Below the pieces are notes generated by a model. The model saw only the letters and a list, made by a program, of their open reading frames with translations. It was not told the origin of the DNA and did no database searches. This document shows positions 36,506 through 46,293 of a stretch of DNA of 64,000 nucleotides, one piece after another. The DNA lies in the NCBI RefSeq assembly GCF_900119695.1, contig NZ_LT632547.1, positions 124,001 to 188,000 of the forward strand. Direction: 5' to 3'. Both the position numbers and the translations under genes were made by a program. Source of the DNA: Actinomyces urinae. GTDB lineage: Bacteria; Actinomycetota; Actinomycetes; Actinomycetales; Actinomycetaceae. Within the stretch, counting starts at the first letter, position 1. Every line of letters begins with the position of its first letter.

Positions 36506-37738
36506 CTAGTTGGTAGCTTTCACCAGCGCGCCTGCAACGCGTTCAATCTGCCACTCGCGCGCGCCGCGGCGGCGTAGGTACTCTCGCATTTCGTCCGGGC
36601 GAAGGACCGGGCCGTCCCAGGCTAAACGCTTTTGTACCCGAGGCTCTAACAAAACAGCTGGATCTATACCTATTTCTTTAGCTAGCGGCTCAATGGCACG
36701 ACGGATCGTTTTAAGGCGCGCAAACTCATCGGGGTGTGCAGATCGCCATCCAGACACTTTCGGTAGCGTTCCCGGCGCAACGGGCTTACGTAATGGTGGT
36801 AAATCGGTTTCCGACATGCATTTTGCGTGTCTGATTGCGCGGATCCACTCATCGGTGTGGCTGCGGGTGCGCGGGCGGCGCATTTCTTGAATGCTGAGTA
36901 GCGCCCGCTTATTGCGCGGAGGTTTGAATGCTAGGGATACGAGCGTGCGGTTGCTGATCAAGCGAGTTGGACCAATATCCTGCTCCCTCGCAATGGCTTC
37001 GCGTGCTCTCCAAAGCTGTTCCAAAATTGCCAACTGGCGGCGCGTACGGATCTTGCCCGCGCCGGGAATCGAACGCCACTTGTTCGGGTCCGCCGGTTTA
37101 GGCTCTCTACTCAAAATGTGCGCGAATTCCTGCGCTGCCCAATCCCAGCGACCGGCCTCATACAGTTCGTGGCTGAGCGCCCTGTATAGCTGGGTTAAAA
37201 ATTCCACATCCAGCGCGGCGTAACGCAGCCAGCTTCGGGGCAGTGGGCGGTTAGACCAGTCAGACGCTTGATGCTCCTTATCCAGTGTCACGCCCAGGGT
37301 TCGCTCCAACACGGCGGCGAGCCCAATGCGCTCAAATCCCAGTAGCTGCGCTGCCACCTCGGTATCAAAAAGCTCGGGAGCGTGTAGGTTGGCGCCGCGT
37401 AGGCTTGGCAGATCCTGGTCTGCCGCGTGCAAGATCCACACGGCGTTTTGCAGTGCTTCGTTCAAAGAATGCAAGTGGGGGAGCGCATCTGCATCGATGA
37501 GGAAGGTGCCCACATCCTCACGTCGAATCTGGATCAAGTAGGCGCGGTCTGAGTAGCGGAAACCGGAGGCTCTTTCCACATCAATGGCCACGGGCATAAT
37601 GGAGCCTGCGAGTTTCTTCATCGCGCGGTCAAGGTCTTCCGGCGTATCGGTTGGATCGGGCGTGCCTTCGCGCGGATGCACTATCAGGGTGGGTTCGGAA
37701 TCGGTCATGTTCTCAGTAGGTTGTGGATGGTCAGGCAT
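36506..37738 (-). CDS. rnd: Ribonuclease D-like 3'-5' exoribonuclease (DEDDy plus HRDC)
   Basis: A 410-aa nuclease acting on RNA 3' ends. Exo motifs: AIDVERASG (DxE, with the second acidic residue), ILHAADQDLPSL, and WLRYAALDVEFLTQLY (YxxxD). An HRDC-type helical domain follows (about residues 225-310: REAIAREQDIGPTRLISNRTLVSLA) and a second similar domain at the C-terminus. ATG 37738 overlaps the DUF3000 stop by 8 bp, so the pair is translationally coupled; ATG 37708 is an alternative. The order DUF3000-rnd-dxs matches Rv2680-Rv2682c. Confidence 0.88.
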   Translation of the reverse strand: MPDHPQPTENMTDSEPTLIVHPREGTPDPTDTPEDLDRAMKKLAGSIMPVAIDVERASGFRYSDRAYLIQIRREDVGTFLIDADALPHLHSLNEALQNAVWILHAADQDLPSLRGANLHAPELFDTEVAAQLLGFERIGLAAVLERTLGVTLDKEHQASDWSNRPLPRSWLRYAALDVEFLTQLYRALSHELYEAGRWDWAAQEFAHILSREPKPADPNKWRSIPGAGKIRTRRQLAILEQLWRAREAIAREQDIGPTRLISNRTLVSLAFKPPRNKRALLSIQEMRRPRTRSHTDEWIRAIRHAKCMSETDLPPLRKPVAPGTLPKVSGWRSAHPDEFARLKTIRRAIEPLAKEIGIDPAVLLEPRVQKRLAWDGPVLRPDEMREYLRRRGAREWQIERVAGALVKATN

Positions 37739-38324
37739 GCGGTATCGGTTCTATCGCAAAAGCGTGATCGTCATCTATGTAAGTTCCGGCCGTGCGGGCA
37801 ATCAGTTTTAACCAGGCCGCCATGTGCGGGCCAAGGTCGTTTGTTGCCGGCGACCAGGAGGCGCGCATTTCTATCTCGACCTCGGAACCGGATAGCTTCA
37901 GGCCGCCAAAAGTGTCAGATAATTCGCGCGTAACCGTGCCGTTCATGTTGTGTGCGTTCGCTCCAGCATCGTCGAGGGCGTCGTGGGCCCAACTCCACAC
38001 AACTTCACCAAGCAAAGGATCGCTGCCCATCTCGGGCTCCACCTGTGAGCGCGCATGCATGATTATGCGAAACCGGGAGTTCCAACCCGGTTGCCCATCA
38101 GGGTCAAACAGCACCACAAAACGGCCTGTTGCTACGGGAAGCTCGTCTTCCTCAGCCTCTGTAAAGGCTCTAAGTGCAGCCGCATACGGGGCGATTTTAC
38201 GAGGAGCCGGTACCTCTTGTAACTCGATGCCGGGTTCGGGCGGGGCGGAACGCAAGCTGAGCAGGGCCTCAACGAACTCTTGCGGAGGCGACACTCGCCC
38301 AGATGCGCTTACTTCGGCTAACAC
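37731..38324 (-). CDS. DUF3000 family protein
   Basis: A 197-aa soluble protein with the family features SPPQEFVEALLSLR, PYAAALRAF, GRFVVLFDPDGQPGWN and EVVWSWAHDAL. Restricted to actinobacteria; function unknown, although constant linkage to RNase D hints at RNA metabolism (inference). GTG 38324 lacks a ribosome site, and TAGCCT (38336-38331) ends 6 nt before it, suggesting a leaderless mRNA for the DUF3000-rnd unit. A 187-bp gap separates it from the divergent ATP-grasp gene. Confidence 0.86.
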   Translation of the reverse strand: MLAEVSASGRVSPPQEFVEALLSLRSAPPEPGIELQEVPAPRKIAPYAAALRAFTEAEEDELPVATGRFVVLFDPDGQPGWNSRFRIIMHARSQVEPEMGSDPLLGEVVWSWAHDALDDAGANAHNMNGTVTRELSDTFGGLKLSGSEVEIEMRASWSPATNDLGPHMAAWLKLIARTAGTYIDDDHAFAIEPIPHA

Positions 38325-38511
38325 ACATTCAGGCTACCGAGCATTACGGAGCTTTTCCGCTACGGCGCGCCCAGGTAGGTAAAAGAGCGGCAGGCAGGTG
38401 CAAAATGTTGCTTGAGGTGTGAATCTCGGCCTGCTGGTGCGCAAACGCAGGCAAAGCACATGTTGCATTAGACTTAATGGAGTTAAAGCCAGCTGTTTGA
38501 AGGAGCGCGCA

Positions 38512-39735
38512 GTGGACGCAAACAATGCAGGTATGGGCCGATTTGAGGGTCTGCCGGTGATTCTTGGCGGAGGTATCGAAGCCTACGCGCTTGCCCGCCA
38601 GTTTAACGACGCCTATGACACCCGGGTCGTATGCATTTCCACGGCACCCTCTAAGGCCGTAATCTACTCAAACTTCATCGACTGGATGCCCGTGGAGGAT
38701 GCCACTACAAACAGTGGTGTGCTCGATGTTTTGGAACAGGTTGCCAATAAGTACTCGCAGCGTCCCTTGATCCTCATGACGAACTCTGATGCACAGATCG
38801 CAAACCTCGTGGAGGTACGAGACCGTCTGCCCAAGGGCTACAGGGTTGCGCTGCCCTCAAGCCAGACGCTTGCGGCCGTGTCTGATAAGGCTTCGTTTAA
38901 GAAGATTTGCGAGGCAGCCGGCATATCTACCGCACGTTTTGCAACGGTTAAAGCATCCGCGCGCGGTGTTAATCTGAACTACCCGGTTGTGGCCAAGCCT
39001 GCTCTTTCCGCTGAGTTTGACCTGCTGGATATGCCAGATAAACACAAGGTCTACTATTTCGACACGCCTGCCCAGCTGGATGGTTTTTTGTCCCAGTTGG
39101 AGAGCTATGGGTACACCGGCGATTTTGTAATCGAAGAGTACATTCCTGGCGGTGACAGTCAGATCCGCTCCATCACCGCGTACGTGAATACTAAGGGCAA
39201 GCTGGTGATGCTCGTACACGCGCACGTTGGCTTGCAAGACCATCGTCCCAGCCTGGTAGGCAACCCCGTAGCGATGGTAACTGGCCCAAACGAGGCTCTG
39301 TTCAATCAAGTGAAGACCTTCTTCGAAAAGGTTGATTATGAGGGATTTGCAAACTTTGACATTAAGATCGATCCGCGTGATGGGGTTGCCTATTTCCTCG
39401 AGGTAAACCCGCGTATTGGACGCAACTCGGGCTATGTTTTTGCCGGGGGAGTGAACCCCATGGGTGTTTTGGTTGACGACCTCGTGTTTGGTAAAGACAG
39501 TGAGTTGAAGGTTGGCGCGCGTGAGGCCCTGTACGCTCTCGTCCCAGTTCGCGTTGCCACCAAATGGTGTGACGACCCAGAGCTTTCCCGGCGCATGAAG
39601 AAGCTGGCGCGTGAGCACTTGTTTAACCCGCTGAAGAATCCGAAGGATCGTTCGCTAAAGCGCGCGGTATTCTTAGCTGCTAGGGATCTGCACCTGGTGC
39701 AGGTGTTTGAAAAGTTCCCGCCAAACGAGCTCTAA
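38512..39735 (+). CDS. ATP-grasp carboxylate-amine ligase, possibly peptidoglycan D-amino-acid ligase
   Basis: A 407-aa ATP-grasp enzyme: N-terminal Rossmann-like lobe (PVILGGGIEAYALARQF), central ATP-grasp lid (NYPVVAKPAL, VIEEYIPGGDSQIRS), and Mg/ATP residues in FANFDIKIDP and FLEVNPRIGRNSGY. The layout resembles the D-aspartate ligase Asl(fm) of Enterococcus faecium, which adds D-Asp to the Lys of peptidoglycan precursors; similar enzymes occur in L-Lys-containing actinobacteria. That role is inferred, helped by a FemAB-type enzyme at 58 kb. GTG 38512 has AAGGAG at 38500-38505; an in-frame ATG 38419 adds 31 implausible residues. Ends in a perfect hairpin. Confidence 0.75.
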   Translation: MDANNAGMGRFEGLPVILGGGIEAYALARQFNDAYDTRVVCISTAPSKAVIYSNFIDWMPVEDATTNSGVLDVLEQVANKYSQRPLILMTNSDAQIANLVEVRDRLPKGYRVALPSSQTLAAVSDKASFKKICEAAGISTARFATVKASARGVNLNYPVVAKPALSAEFDLLDMPDKHKVYYFDTPAQLDGFLSQLESYGYTGDFVIEEYIPGGDSQIRSITAYVNTKGKLVMLVHAHVGLQDHRPSLVGNPVAMVTGPNEALFNQVKTFFEKVDYEGFANFDIKIDPRDGVAYFLEVNPRIGRNSGYVFAGGVNPMGVLVDDLVFGKDSELKVGAREALYALVPVRVATKWCDDPELSRRMKKLAREHLFNPLKNPKDRSLKRAVFLAARDLHLVQVFEKFPPNEL

Positions 39736-39753
39736 ATAGGCGGCGTTATTGCT

Positions 39754-39796
39754 TGTAAAGATGCCCCGCGCAGGTTGTACGCGGGGCATCTTTACA
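39754..39796. terminator. Bidirectional hairpin between the ATP-grasp gene and treZ
   Basis: TGTAAAGATGCCCCGCG (39754-39770) and its exact complement (39780-39796) form a perfect 17-bp stem with 9-nt loop in the gap between convergent genes. Confidence 0.85.
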
Positions 39797-39838
39797 TTGG
39801 GGCTATTCCGAGCCAGCGAGTGCAGCTCAAGCAAGTAG

Positions 39839-41578
39839 CTAGCTCTTATAAATCGCGGCTTCCCCGGGTTGTAGATCGCCCGCGTTACCGGACCAGCTCA
39901 AGATGAAGCGTTGTTCCTCGCTCAAAGCAGGATGAGCCGGGCTAGTGCCCATGTTTACTACCACTTCGAGGCGCCCGCTACTCATCCGCAACAGATCGCC
40001 TTCAAAGCACACCCGCATGGGCTTACCGTCGGTTGCTTCTTCCTTGCGAATCTGAATGAGCTTCTTGTACCATGCGAGCATCCGCTTACCAGACTCGGAC
40101 TGTTGTGTTGCCCAGTCCAGTTTCGATGCTTCAAACGTGGAGTGGGCAGTGGGATCCGGGACCGTAATTTTGCGGCCGTATATCGAGTCGAAGCCGTGCG
40201 ATGCGAACTCGGCGCGGCGTCCCTCGCGCATAGCGCGAGCCATGCCCTCGTCGCCCTCTTGATCTGAGAAGAACAGGAACGGTGCTCGTGAAGCCCACTG
40301 TTCACCCTGGAAGAGCATCGGTGTGAACGAGGAGAGCAGAACCAGCGCAGCAACCGAACCTAGTTGCGCATCTGAGAGCGCCTCTGATGGGCGGTCACCT
40401 ATCGCTCGATTACCCACCTGGTCGTGGTTTTGCGAGGAAATGACAAACCGGCGCCGGTCCATGTCTTTAGGGACGGGGGCTCCCCACACTTTCCCTCGAA
40501 ACGAGGAGTACGTACCAGCGTGAAAGAAGACGTCCTCGAATGCCGCTATGAGAGCCTCGCGAGTTTCAAAGTCGGCGTAATACCCGTGCGTTTCCCCCGT
40601 GAACGCGGTGTGGAGGGCGTGGTGCACGTCGTCATCCCACTGCGCGTCCATGCCTCGGCCGCCCGTGTCGGTGGGGGTAACCATGATCGGGTCATTCAGG
40701 TCAGACTCGGCGATAAGTGTGAACGTGCGGCCAGTTTGGTGCTCCAACTTGGCTACGTCATCGGAGAGTTCAGCTAGGAAGTGATAGTCAGAATCGTCAT
40801 CCAGAGCGTGCACGGCGTCCAGACGCAGGGCGTCCACACCCATGTCTCGTAGCCAGTGCAAAGCTACACCCTTCAAGAACGCGCGCGTGTGAGTAGCGTT
40901 CTCGCCGTCAAGGTCAAGCGCAGCGCCCCACGGTGTCTCATGCTTACTCGAATAGTAATTGTCGAGCGAAGCAATGTAGTTTCCAACCGGCCCAAAGTGG
41001 TTCAAAACCAGGTCTAAACACACTGCGATGCCAAGGTCATGCGCTGCCTCGACAAAGTGGACAAAACCATCCGGGCCGCCATACGCTTCATGCGCTGCGT
41101 ACAAGCTCACCCCGTCGTAGCCCCATCCAAACGTGCCGGGGAAGGGAGCAACGGGCATAACTTCAACTACCTGCACACCCAGGTCGGCCAGGTGAGGTAG
41201 TTTTTTCGCCGCTGCTTGGAGCGTTCCCTCGGGTGTAAACGTGCCGATATGGATCTCCATGAACACTTTTCCAAGCAGATCGCCGGCATCAAAGGGTTTG
41301 AGTTTGGGTGGCTCCCACGTTTGCGCAGGTCCGTGCACGCCACTCGGGCGGCGTAGAGCGCGAGGATCGGCAACGGGCGCGCCACCGTCCACGCTGTAAC
41401 GGTACTTGGCTCCAAGAGGAAGTGGGGAGGGGCTGGTCCACCACCCGGCGTGGTTTTCCATTTCCAGCGAGTGGGTGCCCTCGAACTCGTACTCCAACGT
41501 TATTGACTTAGCGGTTGAGGACCATACCGGAACAAGGCCGCGGCCAGGAGTGTCCTCAATATTCTTCGGTATGCTCAC
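39839..41578 (-). CDS. treZ: Malto-oligosyltrehalose trehalohydrolase
   Basis: Last enzyme of the TreX-TreY-TreZ route: it releases trehalose from maltooligosyl-trehalose. 579 aa with an N-terminal beta-sandwich (to about residue 95) and a GH13 barrel: MEIHIGTFTPEGT, DLVLNHFGPVGN, DALRLDAVHAL (nucleophile Asp), LIAESDLNDP (acid/base Glu) and SSQNHDQVGNR. GTG 41578 lies 3 bp after the treY stop with GAGGAAAA as ribosome site inside the treY end, so it is the last gene of the operon. Confidence 0.93.
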   Translation of the reverse strand: MSIPKNIEDTPGRGLVPVWSSTAKSITLEYEFEGTHSLEMENHAGWWTSPSPLPLGAKYRYSVDGGAPVADPRALRRPSGVHGPAQTWEPPKLKPFDAGDLLGKVFMEIHIGTFTPEGTLQAAAKKLPHLADLGVQVVEVMPVAPFPGTFGWGYDGVSLYAAHEAYGGPDGFVHFVEAAHDLGIAVCLDLVLNHFGPVGNYIASLDNYYSSKHETPWGAALDLDGENATHTRAFLKGVALHWLRDMGVDALRLDAVHALDDDSDYHFLAELSDDVAKLEHQTGRTFTLIAESDLNDPIMVTPTDTGGRGMDAQWDDDVHHALHTAFTGETHGYYADFETREALIAAFEDVFFHAGTYSSFRGKVWGAPVPKDMDRRRFVISSQNHDQVGNRAIGDRPSEALSDAQLGSVAALVLLSSFTPMLFQGEQWASRAPFLFFSDQEGDEGMARAMREGRRAEFASHGFDSIYGRKITVPDPTAHSTFEASKLDWATQQSESGKRMLAWYKKLIQIRKEEATDGKPMRVCFEGDLLRMSSGRLEVVVNMGTSPAHPALSEEQRFILSWSGNAGDLQPGEAAIYKS

Positions 41579-41581
41579 GGT

Positions 41582-44083
41582 TTAGTTTTCCTCAATCTTC
41601 TTGAGTACGGATACCGGGAAAGTGTCGAGCAGATCGGTAGCCGGCGTTGCTCCGCCCTCGAAAACCTCGCCCGTGAATACGTCTTGCCACGATCCGTCGG
41701 GCAGAACAACCGAGACTTCGTCCCAGCCGCCGATCTCATCGAGGGCGGCCTTCCGCCTGGTTGCAACCGTGACTACGCGAGGTTCGTCGGCGAGCGTGCG
41801 GGCAAACGCGACGCAGTGACCTGACGAGGTAGGAAGTGCCTGGTATCCCGAATCCTTGGATACGAAAACGTTAGGCAAGTCTCGGCGAAGACGTAGTAGT
41901 GATGCGGTGATTAGCATCTTTTCTTCATCCAGGCTCTGCGGGGACGAGGCAAAAACTTTGTCCAGCATTTGTGAAAGCCCCGGGAAGTCTACTGGCCGAC
42001 GGTTGTCAGGATCTACAAGGGAAGTCGCGGTGATCTCAGTGCCCTGGTAAACGTCCGCAACGCCCGGCAAAGTCAATTGCAGCGCTTTCATTGGGAGGAT
42101 GACCGAGCGCAGTAGGTCCGTGTTGGACGCACACCATTTGTCTAACAGCTCGATGATCTGCGGATCTGAAATGATTGCGCAGGCGTATTCCAAGAACTCT
42201 TGTTCGCGGCGTTCATCGGAGCTGGTCCACGAAGTCCACTCTTTTTGTTCCCGAATCGCTTTGGTGAGGTATTCGGTCAGCCTATCCGCGGTGATGCGAT
42301 CGGTTGCTCCCCATGTGCCCACAATCGTTTGCCACATGAGGTTTTCCGCGCGTCCATCAACATGAGCAGGGCAGTATTCGCGTGATAGGGCGCGCATTTC
42401 GTTCAATAGGCTGGCCCAGTCTTTGGAGCGCTGCGAAAGCAGTGAGATGCGTGCGCGCACATCCTCGCCCCTCTTAGTGTCGTGCGTCGTGCCACACGTC
42501 ATGGTTGCAGTCCAGTTGCTTTGGAGTTTGGACTCAAAAGCGTGGAATCGGTCAATGTCGAGGCTAAATACCTCGGGCGTAGATCCCACTTCATTAAGGG
42601 AAGTCATGTGGGTCCAGCGGTAGAAGGCGGTGTCTTCAACACCCTTAGCTTGTACGGCTCCGCAAATTTGTTGGAAGCGTACCATCACCTCGCGGCGACG
42701 CTCATCACTTACGTCTAGGCCAGCAGAGCCAACCTCGTCACCAAGAACGAGGCCAACGATAACGTCCATTGCGTCGTCGAGGTCATCATCGAGCCGGGTC
42801 CGGGCACGCGCAGCAGCGTCTTCAACAACCGAGCGGGTAGCATCGGAAACGGGCTCGAGGGCGGTCACGTATGCGCGGTAGCGGTCAAACTCGATTACGA
42901 GTTCACGCAGGCAATCGATGAGTGAGCGGAACGTGTAGTCGCGCAGGCGAATGTCTTCTTGACAAATCTGCCAGATTAGAGTGCCAACTCGGCGAACTTC
43001 TGCCGCAAGCGAGGTGTCAATGATCTGCGCTTTAGCCGCGCGAATGATCGATGGAAGCGAGGACGGCGAGTCTCCCGCAATGTTCTGCATAATCGCCCCA
43101 AGCGGCATTGCGCCGGCTGGCTCGGTGAGTAGCGCATGCAGTCGCCACGCCGTGTCATAGCCGGTGGTGCCAGCTACAGGCCAGTTAGAGGGCAACTCTT
43201 CATCACCTTCAAGAATCTTCTCGGCAACAATCCACTGGCCGCCCGTCGCCTCGTGCAGACGTTTGAAGTATTCGGTTGGATTTGCGAGGCCATCTGGGTG
43301 ATCTACGCGCAGACCGTCAATGTATCCGGTTTGGACCAGGTCAAGAATCAACGCGTGCGTGGCTTGGAATACTTCCTCTTGCTCTATGCGCAGGCCGGCG
43401 AGCGTACCCACGTCAAAGAATCTGCGGTAGTTCAGCTCTTCGTCGGCTACCTTCCAGTGCGCCAGGCGATAGTGTTGGCGCTCGATGAGTACCGAGAGTG
43501 GAAGTGATTCGGTGCCTTTAGCAACGGGGAACACGTGCTCGTAGTATGTAAGAACCCATTGCTCGCCGTATTGAGGCTCGGTGGGGACCACCATTTTTTC
43601 AAGTTGAATTTCTTGGTCTGCCAGTACCTGGCCAATGCGTTTGCCAAGGACGGGCATCAGTATCGGGGAGTCCACGTCAATGTCGAACCAGTTCGCGTAG
43701 CCCGACTCGGCGCCGTGTTTAAGCACGGACCACATGGCTTTGTTATGCCATACGGGTGTGGGCACGGCCATGTGGTTGGGAACAATGTCAACGATGACGT
43801 GCAACCCCAGTTCGTGAGCGCGATCAGAAAACGCTTTAAAGGCTTCCAATCCGCCGAGCTGTACTGAAATGTGGGTGTGGTCCACCACGTCATAACCGTG
43901 CAGGCTTCCGGGCGCCGCTTGCAGGATAGGCGAAAGATAGACGTCCGTTACCCCTAGATCCACCAGGTAGGGAAGCGCCTCCTCGGCCGCGCTAAAGGGG
44001 AACTTTTCATTCACCTGAAGGCGATACGTAGATATGGGGGTGCGTTTTCCTTCCGCTGGAAGGTGGGGGTGTGGATTATTCAT
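41582..44083 (-). CDS. treY: Malto-oligosyltrehalose synthase
   Basis: Intramolecular transglucosylase that turns the reducing end of maltodextrins into a trehalose unit. 833 aa with the TreY-type GH13 layout: STYRLQVNEKFPF at the N-terminus, DIVPNHMAVP, GLRVDHPDGLANP (nucleophile Asp) and WIVAEKILEGDEELP (catalytic Glu), and a large insertion before the C-terminal MTCGTTHDTKRGEDVRAR. ATG 44083 overlaps the treX stop by 8 bp; GAGGTAACGAAG lies just upstream. Middle gene of treX-treY-treZ. Confidence 0.94.
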   Translation of the reverse strand: MNNPHPHLPAEGKRTPISTYRLQVNEKFPFSAAEEALPYLVDLGVTDVYLSPILQAAPGSLHGYDVVDHTHISVQLGGLEAFKAFSDRAHELGLHVIVDIVPNHMAVPTPVWHNKAMWSVLKHGAESGYANWFDIDVDSPILMPVLGKRIGQVLADQEIQLEKMVVPTEPQYGEQWVLTYYEHVFPVAKGTESLPLSVLIERQHYRLAHWKVADEELNYRRFFDVGTLAGLRIEQEEVFQATHALILDLVQTGYIDGLRVDHPDGLANPTEYFKRLHEATGGQWIVAEKILEGDEELPSNWPVAGTTGYDTAWRLHALLTEPAGAMPLGAIMQNIAGDSPSSLPSIIRAAKAQIIDTSLAAEVRRVGTLIWQICQEDIRLRDYTFRSLIDCLRELVIEFDRYRAYVTALEPVSDATRSVVEDAAARARTRLDDDLDDAMDVIVGLVLGDEVGSAGLDVSDERRREVMVRFQQICGAVQAKGVEDTAFYRWTHMTSLNEVGSTPEVFSLDIDRFHAFESKLQSNWTATMTCGTTHDTKRGEDVRARISLLSQRSKDWASLLNEMRALSREYCPAHVDGRAENLMWQTIVGTWGATDRITADRLTEYLTKAIREQKEWTSWTSSDERREQEFLEYACAIISDPQIIELLDKWCASNTDLLRSVILPMKALQLTLPGVADVYQGTEITATSLVDPDNRRPVDFPGLSQMLDKVFASSPQSLDEEKMLITASLLRLRRDLPNVFVSKDSGYQALPTSSGHCVAFARTLADEPRVVTVATRRKAALDEIGGWDEVSVVLPDGSWQDVFTGEVFEGGATPATDLLDTFPVSVLKKIEEN

Positions 44084-46193
44084 CTTCGTTACCTCGCGGG
44101 CTCCTGAGTATGAGTATCGACCTGGCGGTCACATTCACCTTAGCGTTGGCGTCGTGTTTCGACTGGTCCAAGTCATCAGCCGTGTTAAGGACTGTACTCC
44201 AGGTTTTCCCGTAGGTTTGCTTGGGCAGGGTGAAGTCAATGTCGTCGGGGGAGGCGTTAAAACAGAGGATGAAATCATCGTCGATGATTTCCCTGCCGCG
44301 CTCGTCGGGTTCATTGATTGCGAGGCCGTTGAGGAAAATCATGGTGGAGCGCGCCCACGCCTGGTCCCATTCCTCTTCGGTCATGTGCTGGCCGCCCGAG
44401 TTGAACCACTCGATTTCGCCTAGGTCGGATTCGCCGCCGCGTTTGGCTAGCCCTTTGTAGAAGCGCCTCCGTCTGAACACGGGATGGTCGTGGCGCAGTG
44501 CAATCACGCGGTTCGCAAAAGCTAGTAGCTCTTTTTGCTCGGCGTCGAGTTCCCAGTCCACCCACGAGATCTCGTTGTCTTGACAATACGTGTTGTTGTT
44601 GCCACCTTGGGTGCGCCCCATCTCGTCGCCATGCGAGATCATGGGCACGCCCTGGGAGACTGCGAGAGTGGTCAGGAAGTTGCGCTGCTGACGAAGCCGC
44701 AGGCTAATTATCTCGGGATCGTCGGTAGGGCCTTCGACTCCGTGGTTCCAGGAGCGGTTGTTTGATTCGCCGTCGTGCCCGTCCTCACCATTGGCTTCGT
44801 TGTGCTTGTCGTTGTATGTGACGAGGTCACGCATGGTGAAGCCATCGTGGGCGGTTACGAAGTTGATTGATGCCATGGGCAGGCGGCCAGAATGTTCGTA
44901 GAGGTCCGCCGAACCGGAGAGGCGGGAGGCGAATGCGGGAAGGGAAGAAAACTCACCGCGCCAGAAGTCGCGAACAGTGTCGCGGTACTGGCCATTCCAT
45001 TCGGACCACAGGGGAGGGAATCCACCTACTTGGTAGCCACCAACGCCCACGTCCCACGGTTCTGCGATGAGTTTTACCTGCGAGACGATGGGATCTTGGT
45101 GAATGAGGTCGAAGAATGCAGAGAGTCGGTCTACCTCGTGGAATTGCCTTGCGAGAGTCGAAGCGAGGTCAAAGCGGAAGCCGTCCACGTGCATTTCGGT
45201 AACCCAGTACCGTAGCGAATCCATGATTAGCTGTAGCACGTGGGGAGAGTTCATTAGCAGTGAGTTACCCGTGCCCGTCGTGTCGAAGTAGTGACGCTTG
45301 TCCTCATCAACGAGGCGGTAGTAAGCGGCATTGTCCAGGCCGCGGAACGACAGGGTGGGGCCCATGTGGTTGCCCTCAGCGGTGTGGTTATACACGACGT
45401 CGAGGATCACTTCGATACCGGCCTCGTGGTAGGCCTTGACCATTTGTTTGAACTCTTGCACCTGCTGGCCACCCCCTTGAGTGGCGTAGGAGCTGTGGGG
45501 TGCGAAGAAGCCGATCGTGTTGTATCCCCAGTAGTTCGATAGCCCTTTTTCTTGTAGATGAGGGTCGTTTACAAACTGGTGGACCGGCATGAGCTCCACC
45601 GCGGTAATGCCAAGTTGCGTGAGGTGTTCGATGACTGCGGGATGAGCCATGCCCGCGTAAGTGCCTTTAATTTCGTTTGGAATCTCAGGGTGTCTTGCGG
45701 TCATGCCTTTTACATGAGCTTCGTAGATGACCGTGTTGTGGTACTCGTGGTTTGGCGGACGGTCGTGGCCCCAATCAAAAAACGGGTTAATAACGATTGA
45801 GACCATGGTGTCTGCAATCGAGTCTGTTTCGTTTCGCTCATTCGGATCCTCAAACTTGTATGAGTACAGGGATTCCGAGGTGGTTACCTGCCCGTCGATT
45901 GCTTTGGCATATGGGTCAAGTAAAAGTTTGGTGGGGTCGCACCGGTGCCCGTTCTCGGGCTCGTAGGGTCCGTATACGCGGTAGCCGTAGCGCTGTCCGG
46001 GCAGTATGCCGGGCAGGTAGGCGTGCCACACGTGTGCGTCTACTTCGGTAAGCGCGATGCGTTGTTCGTTGCGGTCTTCGTCTAGCAAGCAGAGCTCTAC
46101 CGAGTCTGCCACAGAAGAAAATACTGCGAAGTTCGTTCCCGTTCCGTCGAATGTTGCGCCGAGCGGGTAGGGTTCTCCAGGCCAAATTTGCAT
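44076..46193 (-). CDS. treX: Glycogen debranching enzyme (isoamylase type)
   Basis: A 705-aa GH13 isoamylase that hydrolyses alpha-1,6 branches of glycogen and feeds linear maltodextrin to TreY. An N-terminal CBM48 domain (YPLGATFDGTGTNFAVFS, HVWHAYLPGILPGQRYGYRV) is followed by VVYNHTAEGNHMGP, VDGFRFDLASTLAR (nucleophile), LIAEPWDVG (acid/base) and TAHDGFTMRDLV. It could also be called glgX; the operon context favours the trehalose role. It is the first gene; ATG 46193 has no strong ribosome site. No other trehalose gene (treS, otsAB) is in the window. Confidence 0.93.
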   Translation of the reverse strand: MQIWPGEPYPLGATFDGTGTNFAVFSSVADSVELCLLDEDRNEQRIALTEVDAHVWHAYLPGILPGQRYGYRVYGPYEPENGHRCDPTKLLLDPYAKAIDGQVTTSESLYSYKFEDPNERNETDSIADTMVSIVINPFFDWGHDRPPNHEYHNTVIYEAHVKGMTARHPEIPNEIKGTYAGMAHPAVIEHLTQLGITAVELMPVHQFVNDPHLQEKGLSNYWGYNTIGFFAPHSSYATQGGGQQVQEFKQMVKAYHEAGIEVILDVVYNHTAEGNHMGPTLSFRGLDNAAYYRLVDEDKRHYFDTTGTGNSLLMNSPHVLQLIMDSLRYWVTEMHVDGFRFDLASTLARQFHEVDRLSAFFDLIHQDPIVSQVKLIAEPWDVGVGGYQVGGFPPLWSEWNGQYRDTVRDFWRGEFSSLPAFASRLSGSADLYEHSGRLPMASINFVTAHDGFTMRDLVTYNDKHNEANGEDGHDGESNNRSWNHGVEGPTDDPEIISLRLRQQRNFLTTLAVSQGVPMISHGDEMGRTQGGNNNTYCQDNEISWVDWELDAEQKELLAFANRVIALRHDHPVFRRRRFYKGLAKRGGESDLGEIEWFNSGGQHMTEEEWDQAWARSTMIFLNGLAINEPDERGREIIDDDFILCFNASPDDIDFTLPKQTYGKTWSTVLNTADDLDQSKHDANAKVNVTARSILILRSPRGNEDE

Positions 46194-46293
46194 GCTTCTA
46201 GCGTGTCATACTCTAGGGCGCTAAACCATGCGATGGCCAAGCTTTGTTATTTTTGTCGCGCAAATCGTGTTTGATGAGGCGCAGCATTGGCGG

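Noticed and set aside
38857-39618. 253-aa minus-strand frame inside the ATP-grasp gene
   Set aside because: Shadow of a conserved gene, without family motifs or ribosome site.
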